Assembly (NCBI GenBank): GCA_007844125.1
Contig: CM017567.1
Span: 37,298,420 to 37,362,419, forward strand
Reading direction: 5' to 3'
Length of the DNA stretch: 64,000 nucleotides
From: Sinonovacula constricta
Lineage: Eukaryota > Mollusca > Bivalvia > Cardiida > Solecurtidae
A program made the translations under genes and the position numbers. Below the pieces are notes generated by a model. That model had not been told where the DNA came from, made no database searches, and was given only the letters and a program-made list of their open reading frames with translations. Below, in pieces: positions 13,486-28,600 of this stretch (the stretch's first letter is position 1; every line of letters starts with the position of its first letter).

Positions 13486-13629
13486 CTGGATTTATGATTC
13501 GCAGCTGCACAATGTAAGAACCAGCCTGTTTAAACATTGTCTGTGCCAGCGGCGAATTTGTACGATAGATTTCAGCTTCAGGTCTGAACTTCCACTCAAA
13601 GTACACGTTCTCTGTAGACATAATCTCTC
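13486..13629 (-). CDS. Exon 9: PKD repeat, last exon seen
   Basis: The acceptor is ATTTTCAG and the donor AATCCAG|GTAGAT; phase 1 at both ends. It encodes residues 898-946, including VYFEWKF and the PKD ending MFKQAGSYIVQLRI. Reading on through the donor meets a TGA after a few codons, which supports splicing here. The intron that follows begins with a 10-mer shared with every unit of the neighbouring 39-bp array. Confidence 0.82.
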
Positions 13630-16600
13630 CTGAAAATATACAAGTACATAAAATTATTAAGGTTTGTTGAGTAAAATAACAAATGTTAGGGAAGAATAGG
13701 AAATGTCTGTACAGTTTGTTTCACAAGGTATGACTTATCTAAAATTGTAGTCATGATAGATCCTCAGAGGATGGCTATCACGTAAATTATGAAACTATAA
13801 AATTATGTTTTGATTTGTTTTTGTCACATCATACCAACACAATAGTAGTCATAACGATGACATCCAGCTAAATATTGGTTGAAGACATCTGGGTAGAACC
13901 AGTGGCATACTGCAGGTTAACTGGAAGACGCTCTATATGAAATCTCCGCCGTGATTGGAATTCAAAGCCATATTGTGATGGGCCAAGGTTTTAGTTAATG
14001 CTAAAAACGGGCACCCACATACATTAAAAAGTCAATAAGGATAACTTCATTGTTATACAATAATTGGATTTTTTTAAGTGTCATTAAAACTATTGAGCTG
14101 AAATTTTTTGGTTTTTAAAACAATGGCTGTATGTAACTATTACTAGTGCTAGGTAAACAGTGCAGATTGAGATCAACAGCTGGCATGCTGGGCCCTATTC
14201 AAGCCCTGCAGTGATTGTTGCCGAGTCTCTGGGAAGATGAGCATTTATCCATATGAAGTACTTAGCCAACAGTATTGGTTATTAACAAATGTAGGGGGTG
14301 CCGTTGGCTGAGCGATTAGATTCTGCAACTTAACTCCCCAGCCCCTCATCCCCTGGGTTCGAGTCCTGATCTAGGCTAGAACTCTTATGTGGGCAAGTGT
14401 ACCTGCTAACCTGTTGTGTGCCGGTAGTTCTATTCAGACATAAGTCTAGGGTCTTCGTCCACCATTAACAAGCTAGAAGTCACCAATATGACAATAATTG
14501 TGTCAGTGTGATGTAACGAAAAACACAAACATAAAAAAAGTACCCAGATGAGAAGTAACTGATACATCATACTGTGTGAGAGGTAAAGCAAACAACCTGT
14601 TTCTAAACAGGAAAGCAACATAAGATCAGTTAAAGTGCATACTGCTGGCTGTTTACAATTAGACTAAATCAAAATATAGTGCATACTGCTGGTTGTTTGC
14701 AATTAGACTAAATCAAAACATAGTGCATACTGCTGGCTGTTTACAATTAGACTAAATCAAAACATAGTGCATACTGCTGGCTGTTTGCAATTAGACTAAA
14801 TAAAAATATAGTGCATACTGCTGGTTGTTTGCAATTAGACTAAATCAAAATATAGTGCATACTGCTGGTTGTTTGCAATTAGACTAAATCAAAACATAGT
14901 GCATACTGCTGGCTGTTTGCAATTAGACTTAATCAAAATATAGTGCATACTGCTGGTTGTTTGTAATTAGACTAAATCAAAACATAGTGCATACTGCTGG
15001 CTGTTTGCAATTAGACTAAATCAAAATATAGTGCATACTGCTGGATGTTTACAATTAGACTTAATCAAAACATAGTGCATACTGCTGGCTGTTTGCAATT
15101 AGACTAAATCAAAACATAGTGCATACTGCTGGCTGTTTGCAATTAGACTAAATCAATACATAAACTGGGCACACAAGAGCTAACAACTATCCTACACCTA
15201 GCTACCTACCAGTAAATCTCTCTTAATTCAATGTCAGATAAAAGGTTATAAAGGAAAATAATGCTTGTTTGTTTGTTAGATTTATCGTCCCACCAACAGT
15301 ATTTCAGTTATCTGGAGACGGTGTCCTGAACATGTGGTATGATAACACACCCAGTCACATTATCCTGACACCAGGCCAACCAGTTGTGGAACTACCCTTA
15401 TATTTGAGTAAGTGTTAGCAAGAAAGCTACGCCACTACCATTTTTAACGACTTTGGTATGTTACAGCCTGGGATTGAACACATGGCCTCCCGTACAAGCA
15501 GCCAACACTCTACCGATTTAGCTACCAGGTTCAGTGCAATAAATCTTTTTATCTGATTGAATTAAAAAAAATAACAGCGCTCAGGTTTTCCTTGTTATAA
15601 AACCTACTGTTTCATCGAAATTGATGCATAAAAGTAGAAGCCCAAACAAAATTGTGTCCATGGATGGACAGAGAGACTAACAACCTGATTCCCCCACCCC
15701 TGTATACGATGTCCTGCCCTCCCCCAACCCCCTCTTCCCACACATATGCAACAAACTTTTTTGTGAGAGGCATAACAAACAACAACATAAGCCTTTCAAC
15801 AGTGAGTGCTTGTATAAACAATGAACAATGAAACATGTCTGAGAATGCAAAGAATTTTAATATATTTTGTTTTTCTTTCTCAGATTACTACCAGGAAAGG
15901 TCACATGGCAACTATAGGTAAAAACAGAACTGGCTTGATAGAATCTGTTTTGTAATAGACATCTATTGTTGTTTTTCAACAAAAGAATAATTAACAAAAT
16001 GCATTAAATCATGCAAGTGTCAAAGCACATGACTTGCTTTAAAACAAATTCAATGATTCAAAAGGGTGTTCAAGTTACAATTATTAAATTATTGTTTTTA
16101 GTGCTTCAATAGCAACAATGTAAAAAGGGATGGGGGACGGGGCAAGGGGGCCATTGAGAAGGGGAAATTTTGGCAGCATTTAATAAAAAAAGGGGGAAAA
16201 TGTGCATATTTAGGCGTAACTTCTTATTTGCTATCATACATCTTGTATATTTATAACTAGGTCATCTCTCTATTTTTCTTGTTTTGAAACTCCACTATAT
16301 TTACATAGTTCAGTTCACTAAAACCACCACTGTAGTCACTAATCCGCGTCAATGCATATAATTTCAACATTTTGGCATGAAATCTTGAATTTTATCGGAG
16401 AGGAATTTTCATTCTAAGGGAGATAAATTAATACATTTATAAACTTTTTAATTGTTTCTTTCAGTTTCTGTCACTATGATATTGTCAGTATTCCCTTTTA
16501 TTGTATATATTTCTGAGTTTGAACCAATAAATTGCTAAATAGTTTCTCCCCTTTGTTAGGTAAAAAATAACAAATATAGTTTATAGCTTATTAAGCTTTT

Positions 16601-19600
16601 TTTTCTGAGGTTAAGAGGCCTGAAAAAGGCTCTTTCTATATAAGGTAAAAACCCAGAATGTAATAAGGCAAAGTTTATACCTCAACTATTGAACATTTTT
16701 ATACAATATCTTAGTGGTATACACATTTGTTTGTCTGGAAACAAACAAAAAATCATAATAAAGTACTTTGCCTTTTTTAAACTAAAGAAAACAACATATG
16801 AGCCAGGGTGTTACATAAATGACCTAAAATGGGAGCAAAATTCAAGATAATGTTACAAATTTACAAAATACATTTTCATTGCTTATAAATAGAACAGAAA
16901 AAAACAACACTTAAATCATTAAAAAAATCAGTATACTACACTTGTTCAGCCTATAGTGCACAAATGTTGGCTGGTTATTGTCAAAATAAATACTTTCCAA
17001 CACAAACAACACAATAAATCATTCAACAGAGACTGTATAAACAAACAATCAAATATGAAATATGTCTGGGAATGCAATTTAGCATTATTTCATTTCTATA
17101 TTTGTCTTTTAAGTGCGTCAACAGCAAATTTCATGTGGCAATTTCCAGCTCTCACAGGTGAATAAAGAACACCAACAGTTGCCTTGGAATAATCACTTTT
17201 GATGCCAATTAACATTTTAATCATAATTACATCAATATTTGTTGTTCAAATCAGATTTGATCAAAATATTGATTCTATTATATCACCAGGTGAAGCAACT
17301 TGGTCAAGTTTGCGTTGTTTTTAATTGTTGCTCAAAGAAGCATAACCTTTTTAACCATAATAAATAATGGAGTACAATATAGCCTCAGTCCTTCTTAAAA
17401 CTTTGCAAATCATTTATTTCTATTTCTAACCATTGTAAGCTTAGCAACCTAGCTGAGCTATGCATTTTACTGAAAAAAAATGATAATTATGAACAAAATA
17501 AAAATCTATGCCATGACTATTGTGTGGTTTTATGTGTCTTGTAATCATTACATACAGTAGGCTAAAATGTAAGCACATCCATCTAACATGTACAGTCTTA
17601 AAAGTCTTAGAAAGGGCTCACCCTCAAACCCCCCACCACACCCTACAACAACAGCAACAAAAAAACACACACACACACAAAAACATGCTGTGAGAACACA
17701 GCTAGAACACTAAATTTGTGAATTGTACACAAGGATGTTACTAGGAGAGTTCCTAAAACAACAAGTCACACTTGGTGCACATGGACTAACAGCACTGCCC
17801 TTGGTTAACAGGATTCTAATCCTCATCCCTTTCTCGATACCACTGCAGCCTGCAGTCATCAAAATTAACACAAGACCAATCGTCCTTGTTTGTAAATAGT
17901 ATAAAGTTTGTTGCCTACAGGCGAGAGTTTTTTTCTAGATTTTGAAAGTGAGTTCAAAATAAACTGATAGGATTTTGCACAGATGGTGATACCAATAACG
18001 GGACAATGACAAAGGATAAACCTTTAAAAATATCTTATTGTCTTCTTGTTTTTTTTCTGAAACCAAACTTAAGGCATGTAAAATGTGTTTCAGATCAGTA
18101 AAACCTCCGAATGTTGCAGGTCATAGTAGCATGTAATAATAAGATGTTAATTTCGGAGACTGCAGATGTTCACTAAAAAAAACCGACCCTTATCCATTAA
18201 AGGTGGTATCCCATAAATTGGACCAAAATTAATTTTTTAAAATAAGTCATTGTTACACGATAAGGTCCTTCAAAATGCTGTTCATTGATATCCTAGATCA
18301 GTGTGAATAGTCAACCATAAATCACCACTCGTCATTGCAAACAGGTATTTCCTATTCGAGCCACGCTGCAGGGCAGCTATTTTAAAACATAGAAAACAAC
18401 ATGACCACTAACTTTTGTGACCAGGTTATATAGTCATCCGGATAATGCGCTCTGACATAGATATCCATTGTTAGCAGAGTCCACTATTGAGCCTTTTATG
18501 AAGTTGAAAAGAATACACATTCAGAGGTGTTTATTCGCGATTAGTTCTGTCTAACAATTCTGTAAGTGTTCAAAATATTATTTACTAAGACTAAAGTATA
18601 GATTTGTACAGAAATTATGACTAAATTCACCAAAGCAGTGGTTCAATATTGTTATATGATATGATTTGATATAGGCAAACTGTCAGACACTACCTTAAAC
18701 CTCCCATTGGGACACTATATAAGGTCACATTCCAATTTTCAATGCCATCAAAAGCACATACTCGAAGCACATGCAAATGTTACTAGACTGTTTAACTGCG
18801 ATTTGTTCAGCTAAGAGCACTCTGATCTGGATCTGAGATTTTTTGCCTTTGCTTGAGTAATTTCTGCTTAGCAGGCTATTGGTTCAATCTCAAATGAAAC
18901 TCTTGCTAAAACTCTTACTTTAAGTTTTTATTAAAATGCACTTTGTTGAATAAAACTCAAAAAGACCACTTCATTTCATGAAGTCTACTTGTTGTTTCAA
19001 TTATAGTAGAGCTGCTATTTTTTAACAAATGCAATTTCATATCAAGTCATGTTGTATGTGAGGTAAATAAATGATCGTTTCAAACACTGTCTTGTTTAAT
19101 TATATCTTATCTAGCTGAATATATATTTTTCAGATTAAATTGACCACACAATTGTAATATCTGACTGATTTGAACCATAAAGCAATCTTGTGCATTTACA
19201 TAACTAGTAAGCCAAATTTTCAACTACCATTACTATCTATAAACATACAAATCTTTCATCAGAACTACAAATACAAAGGATAAAGGTTATGAAAGCACCT
19301 ACCATTCTCTATGATCTTGAACCTTGTAGGTATTCCCACCAATGCCTGGTTTACCATCTCAACCTTGACCTTGTCCAGTCTTGAATGAACCCACACCTGA
19401 AAAATCTCTTTTGTCTGCGAAACCTCGTTGTACCCATAAACTGTCACTGTATACTCTCCTGCGGCTGGAAATCTATGCTGCGTTCGTACATATCGCATAT
19501 CTTCCTTATACTGACTCCGCAACTCTTCTCCAACGGGACCTTCTCCAAAATCAAACTTAAACTCGCAAAACTCATCCCCTCGTTTAAGATAATGCAGTGC

Positions 19601-22600
19601 AATGAACTCTGTATCATTGCCAAGAAGTGTGTGAGTCATTCGAAGAACTGTTATTTTCTCGATTGGGTCAATGACCTCAATAAAAGGCTCCACTGCCATA
19701 TACTGCACACTGATATTATTCATTGCTTGGACAGACACACTGTACACTCCGGCAGTGTCAAATCTATGGTTGATTACCGAGGAGAAATTGCTGTAGCGGA
19801 CATATCTAACATCCACCATACTCATGGAATCCTCTTGAATAAGCCAAGTGAACACCACGTTGGAACCAGATTCGACAAATGCTTCACACTTCACCTCGGC
19901 TCCTGTCTTCACATACCTGCTTGAGCAGAAAGCCTGCAATCCTTCAACTGGACATTGAATCATAATAGTTGTCAAAGCTTCAGCTTTACTTAAAGCATTC
20001 ACAGCCAAAGCTTTTACCTTGTAGAATCCTGTTAATGGGAAGCTATGATACAGCTTGGTTTCTTGCACTGTTACATTAACCATTAGTTCAAAATTATCAT
20101 TAGCACCTGCTGTTAACTCATTTCCAGGGTCACCCTGTAAGTCATCAGCATCAAGTTCAAGTAGATCATCATGTAATTCAGTATTTGTTAGCCTATAAAT
20201 TAGCCAATGGACAGTGAGATTGAAAGGAGATGCATTCTGAAGATTAAACTCAACACTGTATTCACACGATCCGAATGTCTTGGACTGAATTCTTAATCCA
20301 CTTAGAACTGAAACAACCAAAACATCCATTGCTGAATCTGACTCCAGCAGTGCATTGTCATCATTCCCATGATATTGAGACATGGCTTCAACATTGTTCT
20401 CACCATAAGAATCTTCTAAATAATCCATTGGCATATCCATGTATTCAAAATTCTCCAATCTTTGTTCTTTATGTCCCACCGTCTCCACTGGTATTCTTGT
20501 GACCCCATCTTCACTTTTTGCCTTAATATCAGCATATGTAAGATCCCCATACAAGGCAGCTTTTGCTTTATATGTGCCCTCTTTGGCATACTTGTGATCA
20601 AATTCTACCATTAATGTGCAGCCATCGCCATAACTTGCAACAATGTCCATGTATTTCCCTTCTCCCTTCAGAACCAGGGCTGATGTGTTGGTATCCTCAA
20701 TGGGTACTATATTACTGAGGCCATCACCATACCAAACCTGCAGGTAGATGTTACTACGTGATGTGGTCACCATAGAAACCTTATATGACACTGGGTGGCC
20801 AGGTGTTGCTATCGGAGATGATGAAGGGTTGACTCCAATCCAAAGATCTGAGAGTTGTCTTTGGATGACAAGCTGAAATATAAAATTTGCAATTTAAGAG
20901 ATATGCAGCAGAGTTCAATGTTAGAACTACTTATGTTGATGGTACAGACTATATATGGGACTAGCTCACTAAAGGACTTTTTGGCACCTTCCAAATATAT
21001 TTTATATTGGCAGAAAAAGACTTCCAAAAAACCACTGAAGGTCAGCTGTAAAAGCTGCTCTTATTACTACTATGGTTTTCCATTCTATACATAGCGTGTG
21101 ACGTCACTACGTTAAAGTCATCTCTATACTACGACTCGTAACTCACCCAAAATTTGAGATTTGTGCCTACATAAAAAATAGTTCCGCGTAGGAAATACGT
21201 TCGATTATAATATTCATTGAATTAAGATAAATGATTAAGCAACCATATTCTAAGGCCTTATTCTATGTCCAGACACTTTTAAAGTCTTGATATTAATAGA
21301 TAAATGGAAAAAAAATACGATGAGCAAGTTTTGCTACTTTCGCTTTCGTTAAGCAGTAATATGTCCCTTCTATACAAAGCATGTGACGTCACTACGTTAA
21401 AGTCTGGACCGTTTACAAAATTTAGTTCAAAATGTTTGCATGAAACATATTTTAACTATTAGAATGTATAAAAAATGCCAAAATAATCTGTTGTATACCT
21501 CTTCGTACTTGTTTTGTTCATTTTAGCAATCACTTCTGTATTCATAACAGCCATGTTGAAGAACTACTTTTACCCACAATTAACATTACGCCGAAATTTG
21601 ATTGACAGGACAAGACGCCTAGCGTTAGCTAATCAGCGCGCTCCATTTGGTCAAGTGATTCTTTTGTTTTCGGTCGCCATTTTCCTTGGACAAGCTGAGT
21701 GCATTTCGTTGACCAAGAAACGGAGGAATAATTCTGATTTTAATAACAAAAAAGCGAGAAGAAAATGGTTAAAAGATGTCAGTGGGGTCTCTGTGATTCA
21801 GATAGTCGATATCCGGAACGTTTGACAGGCGGCATCGTTTTTATTCAATTTCCAAAGCCGAAACGTAACTTGGACAAATGTAAAAGATGTATAAAATCGT
21901 GTAATCGTGAACACCACCAGTTGAATGTTGAAAAAGTCGACGGAAATTACAACTTTTATCGTCTAACGCATTCTCGTTTTAATATATATGTATATATTTC
22001 ATCTTTGTTATGACCTACTGCAGTAACTTCTACTCAGATCAAAGAAATAGATCCCCTTTAACTTGAGTAACATCGGACGATTTCGTTGTGATATATGGTA
22101 ACAAAAATAATAAACACATTATCAAAGGTTAACTGCATTTATAAATCGTGGATTTAATGTTATAATGAAAATTACCCGGATTTACACGAACAGTATGCGT
22201 CTGTAACGGAATCTAGGCCGATCGTCATGTGCACACTGTGTGGCTTCTCGCTCTTTCACTGTGATCGGAAAACACTAGAATTAACGTCAATTTCTTCCTT
22301 CGATCTAAAAGTCAACCTGACTGATTGAATGTAAGATTCATTTGCGTATCGTCTGGCTTGAATTCTTTGCCGAAGTGACGATTTTCTTAGCATAAAATGC
22401 TCACCAAAGTTCGCTGGTAGATCGCTTAAACAGGCAGCCATGTTTGTTGACCTTGGGTCCTACGAGGATTAACATCCGATTAAAATATGGTGCAGAGTAT
22501 ACTATAACATTACATTTAATAACATTTCAAATCTGGTGTTAATTGCAATAATGATTGAAGTTTGCTCCACTTTCCTTTCAACAAGGAAGATGCCATATAG

Positions 22601-25600
22601 GTGCGAAATGTATTGCTTTAATTTTTAAACCTCCCGCTTTTGTTATTATGGATATTCCACATTAGGTGTTAATTATATGTTTTGATCAAGACAAATAATA
22701 ACCACTTCAATTTTCAACACATTCTTTTCAACTGCACCTGTGTTATTCAATTTTCTTACCGACAAAACATAGAAAACATTTATCGCTTTAATTGTGTTTA
22801 TTTTCAAAGCAGTCATAATTATTTGACATATTTCGCTCACAAACGATAATACATTGGTCATGCTTTGTAATTTATGTTTTAATGTTCATATCTTACATTT
22901 AATATTTCATACAAGTAACGCACACAATATTTAGTACATACAATAATATTTTCATTGGAGATGATGTGAATTGTATTGACACATGTTTATTGTTATTTAT
23001 GCCCCTATCAACGAATTGTTGATATATATTATGTAATATATGAATACATATATACATTAAAATCGTTTTTTATGTCTTTGTTGTGTCTTTGTTGTGTCTT
23101 TGTTGTGTCTTTGCATGTCTCTGTGTCTTTGCATGTCTTTTGAAATGTTTAGTAGGACCGTTGACAATAGAGTATTGACCCGATCGACGATAAGATGTCC
23201 AAGGTTATCAGATAGTGGGTCACGTGACTCGGTGGGCGGAGCAATCTACCCGCGAGCGTAATGTTAATTCACCGAGTGCATTCACACAGGTCATTTTGAC
23301 CGTGTGTTGACGCAACGAGGTTTTCAATGGTGCCACTCTGGAGAGCCATGCCTCTATTGGAATACATTTCTTATGGGAACAATAGTGTAGGTAGCAAAAA
23401 CAGGAAATCACAGATGATCTTAGAGACACTTTACAGTAAAAAGAACTGAGTAGTCCATTTTTTTGACATTGTAGCTTGCATCAATAATGTGTATCTTGCA
23501 ATTATAAAAAAGTAGCTATTATTTATAAGAATTCGCAGCTGTTTGACAAAGTATTGTTTAACAAAAGAAACCAAGTATACCAATGTTAGCAATGCAGCTT
23601 GTAAATACAGATGTAGCGGAAAACAAATAAAACAAAGTAGCAAAATACTCTACCTCACATCAGAATTGTGGATCATTACTGTCAAATGTTTATGTAATTA
23701 ATCAGCAGTCTAAGAGAGTGTTTAGTTCCCAGGATAGTCATATTCTCGTTTACAGTGCATGCTCTCTATGGCACCTGGGATGTCTCACATCCTAGCCCTT
23801 TCGTGTCCCAAATTGGAATAGAATTACCATAGTGAGGGGTTGAAGAATTATAGGCGTCTCTAACCACTGTGCCTCTCTCCTAGCGTCTTTCTCCTAGTGC
23901 CTCTCACCTCTTTTCTAACAACTTGTTCAAAGGCACATAGCAGTATAAATGTACTACATGGCAAAACGAACAATTTTCCATATTGCATATAAACCAATCA
24001 TACAGAATGGACTCAAACAAAAACAAACAGATTTTGATCTTCTGCCAATGCAAATAGGATAGAACAACAAGTGATTTAAATGTGGCATAAGACAATTCAG
24101 ATCATTTTATTTTCCTCTCACACAATCAAATAAATTATTGTTACACACAAAAAAAATCCCATTGAAAGACAATCTAACATTCCTGATTCATATCCCTAAT
24201 TTACCTTCTTCAGGAATTTATTCAACTTGCATACACTCAAATATTGAAATACATATTAAATTATAAAACTGTAATGGAAGTAATTGTATTTAATTACAAA
24301 ATTACAGGAAAATAAGTTGATTTGTTTCACCATTTCAAGAGCAATCTATTACACACATGAACAAACAAAATGAGGGTCATACATCAACATTAGGAGTTAA
24401 AAAAATCTGCAAATGACTATACTGGAATTCTGTAAGATAATAACTTTCATTTAAAAATTATCTGATGTTAAAAAGTTTTTTGTTTTGTTTTTAAATGGCA
24501 ATTTATATCCCCCAGTGGGGGTGTTTTCTAGCTAACCTGTGGTGGGCCAGTGATTCTAACCAGACATTAGTCTGGTGTCTTTCTCTACCAGTGATTAAAT
24601 GGATGTCACTAATATTACCATAAATGGGATTGGGATTGGGATTAGCCGGCATTTTTGCCGATACTGCGCAGCGACATTTCTATCATCACAGCACAGGGGC
24701 ACTTATGAGGCCGGTCCATTATACTGACACCGACGAGTCAGGCGTAATGCTGTCCCTGTAGCCCCGAGCGTTAGGAGGGAAGCCACTACTACCAACTTTA
24801 AAGTCTTTGGTATGACCCGGCCGGGGTTCGATCCCACGACCTCCCGATCTGCAAGCCTACCATCTGAGCTATTGCGGCCGGTCTTTACCATAAATGTGTC
24901 AGTGCAAAGTAACAAACAAAAAAATATATATGTATCTTGAACTATAATCCTATTCAATCAGTAATAAGAGGCAAGTAAATGCCCCGATTTTTTTGTTTAA
25001 ATTTACTGAGTTTATAAGTTTATCGAGTTCAACAAAAATCATCAATTACTCAAAAAATACATGTAATTTGAGGACAGTGTTCCTTTTTTAGTACACACTG
25101 ATAGTACTCCAGTGAGCTTAGGTATTTAATGTGTCTCTTTTAACTATCTATAAAATCTATGTATCTTCTTTCAAAAGTTCCTGATTTAGAAATGATGTTT
25201 ATTAATTGCTCACTGGAGGACATTGGCTTTTAGTATGCTTATTAAGTAATCTTATCACAAGACTAAATGTACACAGCAGTGTCTTTGGCATCTAGTGAAG
25301 TCAAATCTTTTCCCAAATTATCCCATCAAGATGTCCATGTAGGGGTTATGATAAAATAAAGATGTAAGTGCTGACACTTAAATTAACTAGTAATCATCAA
25401 GATGTCTATTCAAACAATGACTCTCATTAAGTTCTGTCAAAATTAGACCAAAACTCCCATTAAGAACGGTTTTCAGGGAGCACTAGAATTCATGGATACT
25501 GATACAAAGACCACAGATAATTATCTCCGAGGTACTGGGTGTCTAGATAAGATAATTTAAATACTTATAAAACTTATATTAAGTGATTGTTTGTTGATCT

Positions 25601-28600
25601 TAAAGTCATTTATATAGTGACAATCCTAATTTGCTATATCCCGTTAAAAAGAGCTCTGTATTACAGATTTTGAGTATTAATTAAAATATCAGAGCTATAT
25701 ACATTGTATCATTATATTCTTATCATCATAAGGATTAACTTTATCACAGAAGTATATCAATATTACTGTCTTACCAAGTAGTTTAAACAAAAGAAGTTGT
25801 TTTTCTAGTATTTAATACAGTGACCTTCTTCTTGGCCCAAACTGTCCTTGTTATGATCTCTTCTCATGCAGACCAACATGTCCGACCAATTATTGTGAAG
25901 AATTTATTTTAACTATAGACTCAAGGATGTTCACAAGACAGGTGTGCTCAGGTGAACAAAAACACAAAACAACATACAGAAAACAAACAAGAACAAGCAC
26001 TTTCAGAAATTTACACAGAAACAACAAGGAACATACAAAACCAACAAGGAACATACACAAAACCACCAAGAAATATACACAAAACAAACAAGAAACTAAC
26101 ATAAAACCTGCAAGAAACATAAAACAACAACAAAAAACACACAAAACCAACAGGAAACACACAAAACCAATAAGGTACATACACAAAACCACCAAGAAAT
26201 ATACACAAAACAAACAAGAAACAAACATAAAACCTGCAAGAAACATACACAAACCAACAAGAAACACGCAAAACCAACAAGGAACACAAAAAAAAACAAC
26301 AAGAAACATATACAAAACCAACAAGAAACTCACAAAACCAAACTGAAACATACAACAAGAGGGCCATGATGGCCCTTAATTGCTCACCTGATGACACAGG
26401 CTTTTAGTAGGCTCAAATCTGGCATCAAGTAATTTAAAATTATTTACTTTAGAAATCTTGGTGAAGATTGGACCATTAGTGTGGCTACTGGGTTGATAAC
26501 ATTTTCTAGAATTTTACCAAGTAACCTACTGAATCCACATGACTCACTTCAATACATAATGTAAGATTTAATACTGGCAAACATGCTGGCCAAGTTTGAT
26601 GAAGATTGGGCCATAAATGTGGCTTCTTAAGTATTTTCACAAGGTTTTTCTAAAATGCGACCTACTTTTTGACCCAATGTGACCCAATAATATTTTCATC
26701 TAAGATTTGATGCAGACAAACAATCTGATCAAGGTTAGTGAAGATTAGGCTATGAATGTCTAGTGTGTTCACAAGCTTTTTCTAAGATTTGACCTACTGA
26801 CCTACTTATTGACCCCACGTGACCCAGTTATAAACTCACCCAAGATTTCATGCAGGTGAACATTCTGATCACGTTTGGTTAAGATTGGGCCATAAATGGG
26901 GCCACTAGTGTGCTCACAAGCTTTCTCTTAAATTTACCCTAGTGACCTACTTTTTGACACCACATCACCCAGTTATGAACTTGTCCAAGATTTCATGCAG
27001 ACAAACATTCTGACCAAGTTTGGCCTATAAATGTGGTCTCTAGTGTGCTCACAAGTTTTTTCTAAGATTTGACCTAGTGACCTACTCTTTTTGTACAACA
27101 TGACCCAGTAATGAACTTGTCCAAGATTTAATGCAGACAATTATTCTGACCAAGTTTGATAAAGTTTGGCCTATAAATGTGGCTTCTAGTGTGCTCACAA
27201 GCTTTTTCTAAGATTTGACCTAGTGACCTACTTTTGACCCCACATGACCCAGTTACGAACTCATCCAAGATTTCATGCAGGCAAACATTCTGATCAAGTT
27301 TGGTGAAGAGTGGGCCATAAATGTGGCCTCTAATGTGTTCACAAGCTTTGTCTAAGATTTGACCTAGTGGCCTACTTTTTGACCCCACATGATCCAATAA
27401 TGAACTCGTCCAAGATTTCATGGAGACAAACATTCTGACCAAGATTTGGTCAAGATTTGGCTATAAATGTGATCTCTAGTGTTTACAAGCTTTATCAAAA
27501 ATTTGACCTAGTGACCTACTTTCTGACCCCACGTGATCCAGTCACAAACTATTTAAAGATTTCATGCAGACAAACATAAGTTGACTGAGTTTTATGAAGA
27601 TTGGATAAAAACTGTGGCCTCTAGTGTGTTCACAAGCTAAAATGTTGACGACGAACGCCGGACGCCGGACGAAACGGCATCACAAAAACGCCCCTTGAGC
27701 ACATTGTGCTCAGGTGAGCTAAAAAACCAATGAAAAACACACAAAACCAACAGGAAACACAAAACCAACAAGGAACACACACAAAACCAGCAAGAAATAT
27801 ATACAAAGCCAACAAGAAACATACACAAAACCAACAAGAAGCATACACAAAACCAACAAGAAACATACACAAAACCAACAAGAAACACACACAAAACCAA
27901 CAAGGAACACACAAAACCAACAAGAAACATACACAAAACAACAAGAAACATACACAAAACCAACAAGAAACACACACAAAACCAACAAGAAACATACACA
28001 AAACCAACAAGATACACACAAACCCAACAAGAAACACACACAAAACCAACAAGAAACACACACAAAACCAACAAGAAACACACAAAACCAACAAGGAACA
28101 CAAACAAAACCAACAAGAAACACACACAAAAGCAACAAGAAACACACAAAACCAAATAGAAACATAAAAAAACAAAAAAACACACAAAACCAACAGGAAA
28201 CACAAAACCAACAAGGAACACACACAAAACCAACAAGAAACATATACAAAACCAACAAGAAACATACACAAAACCAACAAGAAATACACACAAAACCAAC
28301 AAGAAACACACCAAACCAACAAGGAACACACAAAACTAACAAGAAACACACAAAACCAACAGGGAACACAAAAAACCAACAAGAAACACACACAAAACCA
28401 ACAAGAAACATACACAAAACCAACAAGAAACATACACAAAACCAACAAGAAACATACACAAAACCAACAAGAAACACACACAAAACCAACAAGAAACACA
28501 CACAAAACCAACAAGGAACACACAAAACCAACAAGAAACACACACAAAACCAACAAGAAACATACACAAAACCAACAAGAAACACGCACAAACCCAACAA

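Larger units (their letters stand above)
13630..19302 (-). other. Intron 8
   Basis: A 5.7 kb intron bounded by GTAGGT and TTTTCAG. It holds a tRNA-derived SINE (14293-14540), a 44-bp tandem array (14633-15165), a second SINE in reverse (15400-15540), a G-rich stretch near 16130-16200, a CA tract near 17660 and an interspersed element (18195-18400). The remainder (about 15560-17640 and 18400-19300) is AT-rich with no feature I can name. Confidence 0.7.

Noticed and set aside
19385..20502. Plus-strand open frames over exon 8
   Set aside because: They are antisense shadows of a strongly supported coding exon and show no domain.
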